Shown: positions 27,971-36,854 of the stretch, in pieces
Layout of the letters: each line of letters starts with the position of its first letter
Position numbering within the stretch: the first letter of the stretch is position 1
Assembly (NCBI GenBank): GCA_965214875.1
Contig: OZ243980.1
Span: forward strand, 2,232,001-2,296,000
DNA from: CBDAUN01 sp965214875
GTDB lineage: Bacteria > Pseudomonadota > Gammaproteobacteria > Arenicellales > JAJDZL01
Direction of reading: 5' to 3'
Length of the DNA stretch: 64,000 bases
Program-made: the position numbers and the translations under genes
The notes under the pieces: model-generated
What the model was told of the DNA's origin: nothing
Seen by the model: only the letters and a program-made list of their open reading frames with translations
The model's database searches: none

Positions 27971-28575
27971 TGTCCGGGTTCAGATACATGTGAGACTGCC
28001 CGCTCTTCCCCCAAGGACGTAGTCCGAAGGGGAAGAGCGGGTGCGCGAAAACATTTCCAGGTAGCATAGCGCTTAGTAAAAACCCAACAGCCGAAAGGCG
28101 GGAGATAACACTATACAAATCAAATATCCGCACCGCAAATTTTACCGTCTCGACGCGACCCGCGACGAACTTTCGCCGCAGGCCGCCCAGCTCGAGCTGG
28201 TGCGCCAGGCGCGGCAACGCTTTCCACTTTGGGGGCGCGCGAGCACAGCTTCGCGGTCAAGGAGTCCGAAGCCGTCTGCCCGGTCTCGAAGCTTTGCTAC
28301 ATGCGCGCCTGTTCGCGCTGCCGCCCAAAAGCCCCAAGCATAGCGGCTGCGTGGAGCGCGCCAACGCGGCCGGCCGCTGCGAGTTCCATCAGTCCTGCGC
28401 CGGCGAGCCGTGCATCGGCGCGCTGAACGTCGAGCTGGCCCGGTTCGAGCACTTCTACAACGACTATCGCCCGCATCAGGGCTCGGGCAAACGTCACCCA
28501 TGCAGGCGTATAATGAAAACTTCAACCAAAGCGCACTTGCCGCCTGAAAAGTCCGATATGTATTGAACCCGTACA
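27971..28575 (+). mobile_element. IS481-like element, copy B, internally deleted, with 4-bp target duplication
   Basis: The left end TGTCCGGGTTCAGATACAT starts at 27971 and the right end (ATTGAACCCGTACA) stops at 28575. GTCA is duplicated on both sides (27967-27970 and 28576-28579). The element is only 605 bp: the start region and the C-terminal transposase part (ANAAGRCEFHQSCAGE) remain, while most of the catalytic core is deleted. It keeps the left-end hairpin (27998-28042). It cannot transpose by itself but might be moved in trans. Confidence 0.85.
27998..28042 (+). promoter_or_regulatory. Left-end hairpin of IS481 copy B
   Basis: A 14-bp stem (GCCCGCTCTTCCCC at 27998-28011 against GGGGAAGAGCGGGT at 28029-28042, closing with one G-T pair). 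The loop CAAGGACGTAGTCCGAA is almost the same as in copy A. Stem bases differ from copy A at several positions, and the partners change with them. Confidence 0.75.
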
Positions 28576-28807
28576 GTCACATGATTGCATCCATCGGCGA
28601 GAAGTTCATCTCGATCGGCGAGAGAGGATTGCAGGCAAAACATCGTCGGATCTCCATAGCTTAAGAATTTGAATCAGTCGCAGCCAATTTTGTTTGTGAA
28701 GGCTTAGCGATTGCCATCGCATAGTTTTTTCGCCTTTGTGATTGAGAGTAATCGTGCAAACAACGCTGTAGTAAAATTCGGATCAAGCTATGCCCTCGAA
28801 TGCAGTC

Positions 28808-30377
28808 ATGAGCCGTCTTAAGCTCCCAATCGGAATTGCGAATTTTCAGACAATTCGCACTCGCGGCTACTACTACGTCGATAAGACGCCCCATATTGAA
28901 AGGTTGATTAATCAGGGCGAATGTTTCTTTCTATCGCGCCCCCGACGGTTCGGCAAAAGCCTTTTGCTTGACACAATGCTGGAGTTATTCAAGGGCAATG
29001 AATCGCTTTTTCAAGATCTTTACATACATGATCGCTGGGACTGGTCGATCACGTATCCGGTAGTGCGACTGAGTTTCGGATCCGGATACAGCGTAGATGG
29101 AAACTTGGAATCGTATGTCTATAACGAGTTGACCGCAATCGCGCGCAGTTTTCATGTTCCACATGAGATTTATTCGAACCAAGGGCAGGAGTTTCTAAAG
29201 AACATATTGCGACATATTCACGAAACCACCAGCAAGCAAGCAGTAGTGCTCGTGGACGAGTACGACAAACCCATCCTTGACGCTATCGGCAATTTGAAAC
29301 TGGCAGAAAGCAACCGGAACTACCTGCAGGGTTTCTACGGGACAATCAAGGACAGTCAGCAACATATTCGATTCGCATTCTTGACCGGCGTCACCATGTT
29401 CAGCAAAATGAATCTTTTTTCCTCGCTCAACAATCTGATCAATATCAGTCTTGACCCGCGCTATGCCGCTATCTGCGGCTACACCGAGATTGAACTTGAA
29501 ACGGTGTTCGCTTCTGAGATGGAAGGCATTGATCGTGATGAGCTCAGACGATGGTACAACGGCTATGGCTGGCGAGGCGACGACAAAGTCTACAACCCTT
29601 GGAATATATTGAATTTGTTGGATACGCGCGAATTCGAGGCGTACTGGTTCAACAGCGGTGTGCCGACATTCCTGTACAAAATAATGAGAGGCCGTCAGTT
29701 CACGCCGTTGGATATAGGAAACCTAAAGGTGGAAAAAAGTTTCGTGTCTAGGTTCGATGTCGACGACATTAGCGCCGAGGCGCTAATGTTTCAGGCAGGT
29801 TATCTGACGATCACTGGTGAGCAACACGACGGCTTTGAGACTGTTTACGACTTGGACTATCCAAACTACGAGGTGCAAGCAAGCTTCGTCAGAGGCTATC
29901 TAAACAGTCTTTTCGGACCGGACAGAAAAGTGCCAGCGGAATCTAAACAGCTTGCCGGTTTGCTGAAAGGGAGGAATTTCGACGGTTTCGGCGCAGCACT
30001 TCGCGCATTGCTGTCCAGCATTCCTTACGAGTGGCATAAAAAAAAACGATATGGCCTATCACGAGGGTTGGTACTGCTCAGTGCTGCATGCTTGCCTGTG
30101 GGATGTTGCTGACACAACGGTCCGCTCCGAACATTCACACAACCGCGGTCGATCAGATCTGATGCTGACTCTTGATGATCAGGTATTCGTGTTCGAGTGC
30201 AAAATGCACTCAAGTAATTCCGGAGCGAACGAGAAAGCATCGGAAGCAATCAGGCAGATTCGCGAAAAAGGCTATGCCGACCAGTACCGAGACGGTGTCA
30301 GAACAATTCACCTGATTGGGGCTGTATTTTGCGCCGAACAAAGGAATCTTGCGACAATGATTGTCGAACGCATCTGA
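28808..30377 (+). pseudogene. AAA-ATPase-like / PD-(D/E)XK protein, broken at an A9 tract
   Basis: The N-terminal frame (28790-30112) is a typical AAA-ATPase_like protein: LKLPIGIANFQTIRTRGYYY, Walker A SRPRRFGKSLLLDT, Walker B VVLVDEYDKPILDA, and PWNILNLLD. At nine A (30038-30046) the frame is lost. The continuation (MAYHEGWYCSVLHACLW, then SDLMLTLDDQVFVFECKM) lies in the frame ending at 30377 and carries the C-terminal nuclease core with D...ECK. With eight A the two halves would join into about 523 residues. It may be a pseudogene, a sequencing error, or a gene expressed through slippage. Such proteins are frequent in IS-rich and Bacteroidetes-like genomes, with unknown function. Confidence 0.85.
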
Positions 30378-30631
30378 ATTGAACTGAGATTGGCAGCCAT
30401 TGAAATAGATTATTCCCCGCAAAGAGAAAATCCATCTTGCTCAAATTGGTCCTTAGTGCCTGTAAAAAAATATACGCCGAACGATTATTGCTCGCAAATG
30501 CTTGCTTATAGGCTACTTGAGATGTAAAAGACAAGGAAATCGGCTGAAATCGGAGCAGAACTTCAGATTAAATGATCTGAGTTGACAACGCGGGCATCTC
30601 TCCAAATCAGATTGTTTTGGACCATTCTTTA

Positions 30632-32038
30632 TCAAGCCTGCATGCAACATGCAGCAACGACGGACCGTGCGGCTTCAGCTCCTGAAAGATGAGCCCCGCC
30701 GACCGTCGCCCACATTGACCGATGGCAAGCCTCGCCGGCGAAGAATATTTTGTCAGCAACTGGCCACCGAAGCCGTTTCCTGTAGCGATAGGCACCCGGC
30801 ACCGCAGATGCATAGGCCCCCATGGCGGTGCGCTCAAGCCCCCAAGCGGTGGCTGCGCCTTTCACAAAATGTCGACCAATGCTATTTCCCAGCATCGACT
30901 TGAGCTGAGTCAGCGCATAGTCAACCCTGTAGTCGACAGACTCGTTCTGCAATTGCCTAGCCCATCCGCCACCGACATCGCAGTAGGTCAGTCCGGTGCC
31001 GAAGGAATTTGCCAAAGTTCCGAATCCTCGACCATCGTTACCGATTTCGTATATCAAATATCCGTTCTCGCCGATGCCAAAGATATCTTTGGAAAATTTC
31101 AAAGCGATGTGGTCATAGTGCCCCATCGATATAGACTCGAATGCCTGCCGCGTCTCTGAGGGCAATTGCGGGACGAACTTGATCACTTGCGAAGATACCA
31201 CTCCGGTGGAGACGGTAACAATCGCTGACTTCGCCTCGATTGTGCCTTTGGTCGTATGAATTCTAACCGGTCCGCCACTGTAGTCGATTGTCTGTACTGC
31301 GGTACCCAATGAAACATTCAGGCCCCTGCCGTAATGTGAAATTAGCGTCCCGTAGCCTTGGCTGCACAAATAGTCTGCGCCATCAGCGGAATTCCACCAA
31401 TCAAGCGTAGAAAAATTGTCAAAATCTTTGCCCATTGACTACGGACCAATCATAAACTTTGCTGTATTTGCCCAGCTGCCGCCAACATCGCGAGCGACTT
31501 GTTCAGCCTAAATGTCAATTCCCGCATCTCCTGCATGATCGATTGCGCTTTCGATCTGACTGTGGGTCTTCCACAGTTCATCAACCGCTTGCTGATCAAG
31601 GATATTCTGGCCTGAGAACAGATGCATTGAATCTGGCGCCCGAGACAATTCAAAACCCTCTGCTATGGCAAAAGCGTTATACGGATTATCGCGCCCGTTG
31701 TGAAGCCAATGCGCCCCGACATCATGGGGCACTCCGAAAAAACCGATATCCGTAAAGGCGCGGCCGCCGATTCGCGCCAAGGCTTCAACAATCACCACCG
31801 ACTTTCCTGAGTTCAGCAGCGTGCGAGCGGCGGAGAGTCCTGCGACCCCTGCCCCGACAACAACGACATCCACGTTGCTGGCATTGGAACTGAAACCGGG
31901 CCGCGCAAGTAAAAAGGTGGTGCCTGATGCGAGAGACGTTCGCCTATTGAGTTCGATTGGCATCGAATTTGCAACTACTGTTCGCATCCGGTTTTGCTCA
32001 GCTCGATATTTTGTCAAGTTATAATTGGATTTGCTCAA
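30632..32038 (-). pseudogene. Flavin amine oxidase with two in-frame amber stops
   Basis: One frame spans 32038 to 30632 except for two TAG codons at 31508-31510 and 31439-31441. The N-terminal part has a Tat-like leader (LNRRTSLASGTTFLLARPG) and the FAD-binding motif VVVVGAGVAGLSAARTLLNSG, followed by GRAFTD and DVGAHWLHNG. The C-terminal part has the family end FFAGEACHRSMWATVGGAHL. Between the stops the codons still read a plausible protein (AEQVARDVGGSWANTAKF). The full length would be about 468 residues, normal for a monoamine-oxidase-type enzyme. TAG is a normal stop elsewhere in the window, so it is most likely a recent pseudogene. Confidence 0.85.
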
Positions 32039-32079
32039 TTAAATGAAAGCATCCGACTTTTTCACCCAAACGTGCGGCG

Positions 32080-33636
32080 ATGAAAATAGGAATACCCAAA
32101 GAAATTTACTCAGGCGAAAGGCGTGTCGCAATGACGCCGGATATTGCCTTTGAATTGATGAAGCTCGGGTTCGAAGTGCTCGTCGAATCAAACGCGGGCA
32201 GCGCGGCAAACTATGACGATTCGGCATATGAGTCTGCTGGAGCGAAAGTTCTTTCCGCAGGCAAGAAAGTCTGGGAAGAATCGGACATTATTCTAAAAGT
32301 CAGGGCACCGCAATTCAATCACGAGCATGGATACGACGAGGCGGACATGCTCGCCAGTTCCATGATGATCATCGCATTTCTGTGGCCTGCGCAAAACCCA
32401 GAACTGCTTGAGAAACTGGCAGCTAACAACGTCACCGCATTGTCGATCGATGCTGTGCCCCGAATCTCGCGAGCCCAAAAGCTCGATGCGCTGTCGTCCA
32501 TGTCCAACATCGCCGGTTACCGCGCAGTCGTCGAGGCTGCAAATCTATACGGACGTTTTTTCGGCGGGCAGATCACGGCGGCGGGCTCGATGCCGCCGGC
32601 AAAAATTCTTGTTATCGGAGCTGGGGTAGCGGGCCTTTCCGCAATCGGAGCTGCAACCAGTCTTGGCGCGATTGTGCGCTCCTTCGACACTCGTCCCGAA
32701 GTCAAGGAGCAGGTCGAAAGCATGGGGGCAGAGTTTCTCATGCTTGACTTCGAGGAGGAAAGAAGCGGAACAGGCGGCTACGCCAAAGTCATGAGCGAGG
32801 AATTTATCGAAGCCGAAATGGCCTTGTTCCTCGAACAAGCCAAAGAGGTTGACATCATCATCACGACAGCCCTAATTCCCGGACGCCCTGCCCCGAAGCT
32901 GATTAGTTCCGAGATGGTGCATGCGATGAAGCAGGGTAGCGTAATCGTTGATCTAGCCGCCGAACAAGGCGGCAACTGCGAACTGACTCAACCTGATAGA
33001 GTTGTCGTAGAACGCGGAGTCCATATCGTTGGCTATGCCGACATGCCTAGTCGATTGCCGGCACAGTCAAGCCAGCTTTACGCATCCAACTTAAGGCACT
33101 TGATCGACGACTTGTGCCCAGATAGCGACGGAACCGTCGTTGTCAATATGGATGATGAGGTGATTCGCGGCACTACTGTCACGCACGCAGGAAGTGTGAC
33201 ATGGCCTCCGCCTGCCGTCGAACCATCGCCGACTCTCAGCAAAAACGAGACGGAAGCGCCACCCCAAATGGATGCGCCCGCGGAGTCGAAGAAAAAGTTC
33301 TCGCTCACTCCCATTTTCTTCGCTCTAGCATTGGCATCGATTGTTGCTGTCGGGGCATTTGCTCCTGAGTCGTTTCTTGCTCACTTCACGGTATTCGTGC
33401 TTGCGATTTTCGTTGGATGGCACGTTATTTGGAATGTTACGCCAGCTTTGCATACGCCTTTAATGAGCGTGACCAATGCAATCAGCGGCATCATCATTGT
33501 CGGCGCACTGCTGGGCATTGGAGCCAACACAACGATTGTTGCTGTACTGGCGGCGGTTTCGATATTGATCGCCTCGATCAACATATTTGGCGGCTTCTAT
33601 GTGACCCATAGAATGCTGAAGATGTTCAGGAAGTGA
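32080..33636 (+). CDS. pntA: NAD(P) transhydrogenase subunit alpha
   Basis: A 518-residue protein with the alanine-dehydrogenase-like NAD(H)-binding domain I (MKIGIPKEIYSGERRVAMTP at the start; nucleotide motif VIGAGVAGLSAIGAATSLGA) and a C-terminal membrane part of about four helices (from residue about 400, FFALALASIVAVGAFAP). With PntB it couples proton entry to hydride transfer from NADH to NADP+, making NADPH. Full length compared with E. coli PntA (510). PntB follows 3 bases after the stop. Confidence 0.96.
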   Translation: MKIGIPKEIYSGERRVAMTPDIAFELMKLGFEVLVESNAGSAANYDDSAYESAGAKVLSAGKKVWEESDIILKVRAPQFNHEHGYDEADMLASSMMIIAFLWPAQNPELLEKLAANNVTALSIDAVPRISRAQKLDALSSMSNIAGYRAVVEAANLYGRFFGGQITAAGSMPPAKILVIGAGVAGLSAIGAATSLGAIVRSFDTRPEVKEQVESMGAEFLMLDFEEERSGTGGYAKVMSEEFIEAEMALFLEQAKEVDIIITTALIPGRPAPKLISSEMVHAMKQGSVIVDLAAEQGGNCELTQPDRVVVERGVHIVGYADMPSRLPAQSSQLYASNLRHLIDDLCPDSDGTVVVNMDDEVIRGTTVTHAGSVTWPPPAVEPSPTLSKNETEAPPQMDAPAESKKKFSLTPIFFALALASIVAVGAFAPESFLAHFTVFVLAIFVGWHVIWNVTPALHTPLMSVTNAISGIIIVGALLGIGANTTIVAVLAAVSILIASINIFGGFYVTHRMLKMFRK

Positions 33637-33639
33637 TTC

Positions 33640-35028
33640 ATGGTTGATGGACTGATCAATTCATTCTACATTATCGCCTCGATTTTCTTTATCTTGAGTC
33701 TTGGCGGACTCAGCCATCAGATGACGGCGGTCCGAGGCAATGTTTTCGGAATCTTGGGCATGGTGCTGGCCGTAGTCGGCACAATTGCCGCAAAGGCATT
33801 GGATAGCGTCGGCTTGATCATCGCGATGATGGGCATCGGAGCGGTCATCGGCCTTGCGGTAAGCATGAAAGTGCAAATGACGGCGATGCCGCAGCTGGTC
33901 GCGATTCTCCACAGCCTGGTTGGCTTGGCAGCCGTGTTCGTCGGATTTGCCAACTACATTGAACCGATTCACGTGTATACCGGTGCCGAACTGGCGATTC
34001 ACGAAGTCGAAATCTATGTCGGCGTATTTATCGGAGCAATCACATTTACCGGGTCGGTTGCAGCATTTGGAAAGCTTCAAGCTCTCATATCTAGCCGGCC
34101 AATGCTATTGCCTGCGCGGCATTGGATCAATCTTGCGATCGGGGTCGCATGCATCTGGCTCGGCATAGAATTCCTTTCGTCAGATTCATCGCTTACCGGA
34201 TTGCAAGTTCTGATCATCATGACTTTGCTCGCATTCATTCTCGGACTGCATCTGGTGCTGGCCATAGGCGGAGCGGACATGCCGGTTGTCATATCGATGC
34301 TGAACAGCTATTCGGGCTGGGCGGCTGCGGCAACCGGCTTCATGCTGAGCAACGATCTGCTGATTCTTGTAGGAGCGCTTGTGGGCAGTAGCGGCGCGAT
34401 ATTGAGCTACATCATGTGCAGAGCCATGAATCGCCATTTTGTCAGCGTGATTCTGGGCGGGTTCGGAACATCTGGCGGGGCGACTGCTGAATCAATCGAA
34501 GGCATGCACACCCCTATTTCAGTCGATGAGACGGTCGCCATGCTTCGCCAGGCCAAATCCGTAGTGATCGTACCGGGATATGGACTTGCGGTTGCGCATG
34601 CTCAGCATCCGATTGCAGAATTGACGCGACGCTTGCGCGATGAGAAAAAGGAAGTCCGGTTCGCCATTCATCCTGTTGCCGGGCGAATGCCTGGACACAT
34701 GAATGTGCTTCTTGCTGAAGCAAAAGTGCCATATGACATAGTGCTGGAGATGGATGAAATCAATCAGGACATGCCGGATACCGATGTCGTGCTAATCATC
34801 GGTGCTAACGATATCGTAAACCCGTCAGCACAAGACACGCCAGACAGCCCTATCGCGGGCATGCCTGTCATTGAGGCATGGAAAGCAAACACTTCAATCG
34901 TCTTGAAACGAAGCATGGCAACCGGATACGCTGGAGTTGACAACCCGCTATTCTACAAAGAGAACAATAGAATGCTGTTCGGCGATGCGAAAGCCAGTGT
35001 TGACGAATTGCTCAGTTCTCTGACTTGA
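33640..35028 (+). CDS. pntB: NAD(P) transhydrogenase subunit beta
   Basis: A 462-residue protein with about nine membrane helices in the first 260 residues and the NADP(H)-binding domain III in the last 180. Visible there are VIVPGYGLAVAHAQHPIAEL, HPVAGRMPGHMNVLLAEA and VLIIGANDIVNPSAQD, all family signatures. It matches E. coli PntB (462 residues) in length and is co-transcribed with pntA. Confidence 0.97.
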   Translation: MVDGLINSFYIIASIFFILSLGGLSHQMTAVRGNVFGILGMVLAVVGTIAAKALDSVGLIIAMMGIGAVIGLAVSMKVQMTAMPQLVAILHSLVGLAAVFVGFANYIEPIHVYTGAELAIHEVEIYVGVFIGAITFTGSVAAFGKLQALISSRPMLLPARHWINLAIGVACIWLGIEFLSSDSSLTGLQVLIIMTLLAFILGLHLVLAIGGADMPVVISMLNSYSGWAAAATGFMLSNDLLILVGALVGSSGAILSYIMCRAMNRHFVSVILGGFGTSGGATAESIEGMHTPISVDETVAMLRQAKSVVIVPGYGLAVAHAQHPIAELTRRLRDEKKEVRFAIHPVAGRMPGHMNVLLAEAKVPYDIVLEMDEINQDMPDTDVVLIIGANDIVNPSAQDTPDSPIAGMPVIEAWKANTSIVLKRSMATGYAGVDNPLFYKENNRMLFGDAKASVDELLSSLT

Positions 35029-35207
35029 TCAAAGCTTTTCGGCCGGCAAAACTTCGCGAACAATTTATGGGATTAGGGAATTGCTGGCCATTTTACAAAG
35101 TGGCAACTAAGAAATGGCAGGGGAAGGTCGAAATGGCATAAACAAGCCGCACCGATAAATCCATAGACCAGCGTGAACTATCGACTCCGGATAAACAAAG
35201 CGAGCGT

Positions 35208-35256
35208 CCGGGTTCAGATACATGCGGGACTGCCCGCATGTATCTGAACCCGGACA
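35208..35256. repeat. Head-to-head IS481 left ends forming a palindrome
   Basis: GTCCGGGTTCAGATACATGC and its exact reverse complement face each other across a 7-base centre (35209-35255). Both arms are the left end of the IS481-like element, so this is the scar left when two inverted copies, or one aborted copy, lost everything between their ends. Confidence 0.8.
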
Positions 35257-35618
35257 AGGCTGCGTTCAAGGCGTTTGTCGATGCCTACGGGGAAAAGCAA
35301 CCAAAGGCCGCCGAGAAGCTGCTGAAGGGTCGCGACGAGCTGCTGGCGTTCTACGACTTTCCGGCCGCGCACTGGCAAAGCATCCGCACCGCCAAACCGA
35401 TCGAGTCGACGTTCTAAACCATCCGCCATCGGACGAGGTGCTCGAGGGGATGCCTGAGACGCTGGCGGATGCTGTGCATGCTGTCCGAGCTTGGCATCTG
35501 CGCCGAACGGCGCTGGCGGCGCCTGAGCGGATTTAGAAAGCTCGGCAAGGTGGTGGAAGGCATGCAATTCAAAGACGGAATCGAGGCGGAACATCTGAAC
35601 GACCAGATGGCCGCTTGA
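35252..35618 (+). pseudogene. IS256-family transposase, C-terminal remnant
   Basis: The sequence right after the palindrome encodes AFKAFVDAYGEKQPKAAEKL, then RDELLAFYDFPAAHWQSIRT and AKPIESTF before a stop, the classic Mutator/IS256 C-terminal signature. A further piece (KLGKVVEGMQFKDGIEAEHL) ends at 35618 after a degraded stretch. About two thirds of the gene is missing. Confidence 0.8.
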
Positions 35619-35700
35619 ATGCCGCCCGACAAGAAAACAAGTGTTTATGCGGGTTTAGAGGGTTTTTAGTGCAATGCGACGCAGTATGACATCGAATGTT

Positions 35701-35788
35701 TGGCGGAGAGGGAGGGATTCGAACCCCCGGAAGGTTGCCCTTCGACGGTTTTCAAGACCGCTGCTTTCGTCCACTCAGCCACCTCTCC
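35701..35788 (-). tRNA. tRNA-Ser (anticodon TGA)
   Basis: On the minus strand the sequence starts GGAGAGGTGGCTGAGTGG at 35788 and has the anticodon loop CTTGAAAA (anticodon TGA), a long serine-type variable arm and the T loop GGTTCGAATCC. It ends CTCTCCG with an encoded CCA at 35701-35703. The acceptor stem GGAGAGG/CCTCTCC pairs fully. It lies beside the yccA-like gene, the same pairing as serT-yccA in E. coli. Confidence 0.97.
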
Positions 35789-36125
35789 GCATTCAACCCG
35801 CTCAGAATGGATTCTCCATTGCGGGTGCACCATTCGCTTCGATGAGCGCAACTCCCCGTCGGGGGCTAACCTAATCGGTTTTCTCCAGCAAAATAAATTG
35901 CTCACGCTTGGCTTCTGTACGACTATTTTACAATTTTCACATTCTCAATCCCGAAACAGTGCAACGGCATAGCGAGCTGAACCGATCAACAATATCGATC
36001 AGCAATGCTCATCGCTTGCAATCATCGAATTCAACCCTATATTGAAACTATGTCTACCGATTGACTGAAATCGGTGGAAATTGTAAAATCTAGAGAATCA
36101 TTAGGCTAGTTAGAGGTTTGAAACC
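35789..36125. other. Intergenic between tRNA-Ser and the BI-1 gene
   Basis: About 335 bases holding the divergent promoters for the tRNA and the BI-1 family gene. A run of AT-rich sequence precedes the BI-1 start. No gene is evident. Confidence 0.5.
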
Positions 36126-36791
36126 ATGAGATTTAACGATCAAGCTATCGCGACGCGCGCACCGAGTGAACTCGTAGCAAATCGAGTATTGCGCAATACT
36201 TACATGCTGCTGTCGATGACGCTGATTTTCTCTGCGGCGGTAGCGGCGGTATCGGTCATTTTCAACTGGCCTCACCCTGGCCTTCTGCTGACACTAGGAG
36301 GCTATTTCGGGTTGCTGTTCCTGACCGGCATGTTCCGCAATTCGGCACTAGGGATACTATTTGTATTTCTGCTGACCGGCTTTATGGGCGCAACGCTTGG
36401 CCCGATCGTCGGCTACTACATCTCTGCAGTACCGAATGGCGGTGAACTAGTCATGACGGCGTTTGGAGGCACAGGCCTTATCTTTCTCGGCCTTTCAGCC
36501 TATGCATTGACCACTAAAAAGAACTTCGCGTTCATTGGCGGCATGCTGTTTGCTGGAATCTTGACCGCGTTCATTCTCGGGCTGGCGGCTGCAATCTTCA
36601 GCATACCCGCCCTTTCAATCGCTGTATCCGGAATGTTCATCATCCTGATGTCAGGTTTGATTCTCTACCAGACGAGCGCGATTGTCCATGGTGGTGAAAC
36701 AAACTACGTCATGGCGACAGTGACGCTGTTCGTCACAATCTACAACCTGTTTCTAAGCTTGCTGCAAATTCTCGGATTGTTCCGAGAGTAG
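36126..36791 (+). CDS. Bax inhibitor-1 / YccA family membrane protein
   Basis: A 221-residue protein with seven predicted membrane helices beginning at about residue 28 (NTYMLLSMTLIFSAAVAAVS). It matches the BI-1/YccA family: E. coli YccA is 219 residues and modulates the FtsH protease, and other members leak Ca2+ or protons. The typical C-terminal end TLFVTIYNLFLSLLQILG is intact. Next to tRNA-Ser(TGA) the gene order matches E. coli yccA-serT, which favours the YccA subgroup. A terminator follows at 36825. Confidence 0.9.
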   Translation: MRFNDQAIATRAPSELVANRVLRNTYMLLSMTLIFSAAVAAVSVIFNWPHPGLLLTLGGYFGLLFLTGMFRNSALGILFVFLLTGFMGATLGPIVGYYISAVPNGGELVMTAFGGTGLIFLGLSAYALTTKKNFAFIGGMLFAGILTAFILGLAAAIFSIPALSIAVSGMFIILMSGLILYQTSAIVHGGETNYVMATVTLFVTIYNLFLSLLQILGLFRE

Positions 36792-36824
36792 GCTGCCCGA
36801 AACAGCAGAACAAGCAAAACCGAG

Positions 36825-36854
36825 CGCCGCCGGCACCTTAACCGGCGGCGTTTT
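36825..36854. terminator. Terminator between convergent BI-1 and carB genes
   Basis: A 9-bp GC-rich stem (CGCCGCCGG at 36825-36833 against CCGGCGGCG at 36842-36850) followed by TTTT on the plus strand. AAAA precedes it on the other side, so it may also stop carB transcripts. The right arm overlaps the last codons of carB. Confidence 0.85.

Noticed and set aside
31439..31510. TAG recoded as an amino acid
   Set aside because: Other intact genes in the window (for example the formate dehydrogenase beta subunit and the FAD oxidoreductase) end with TAG, so a genome-wide recoding is unlikely.
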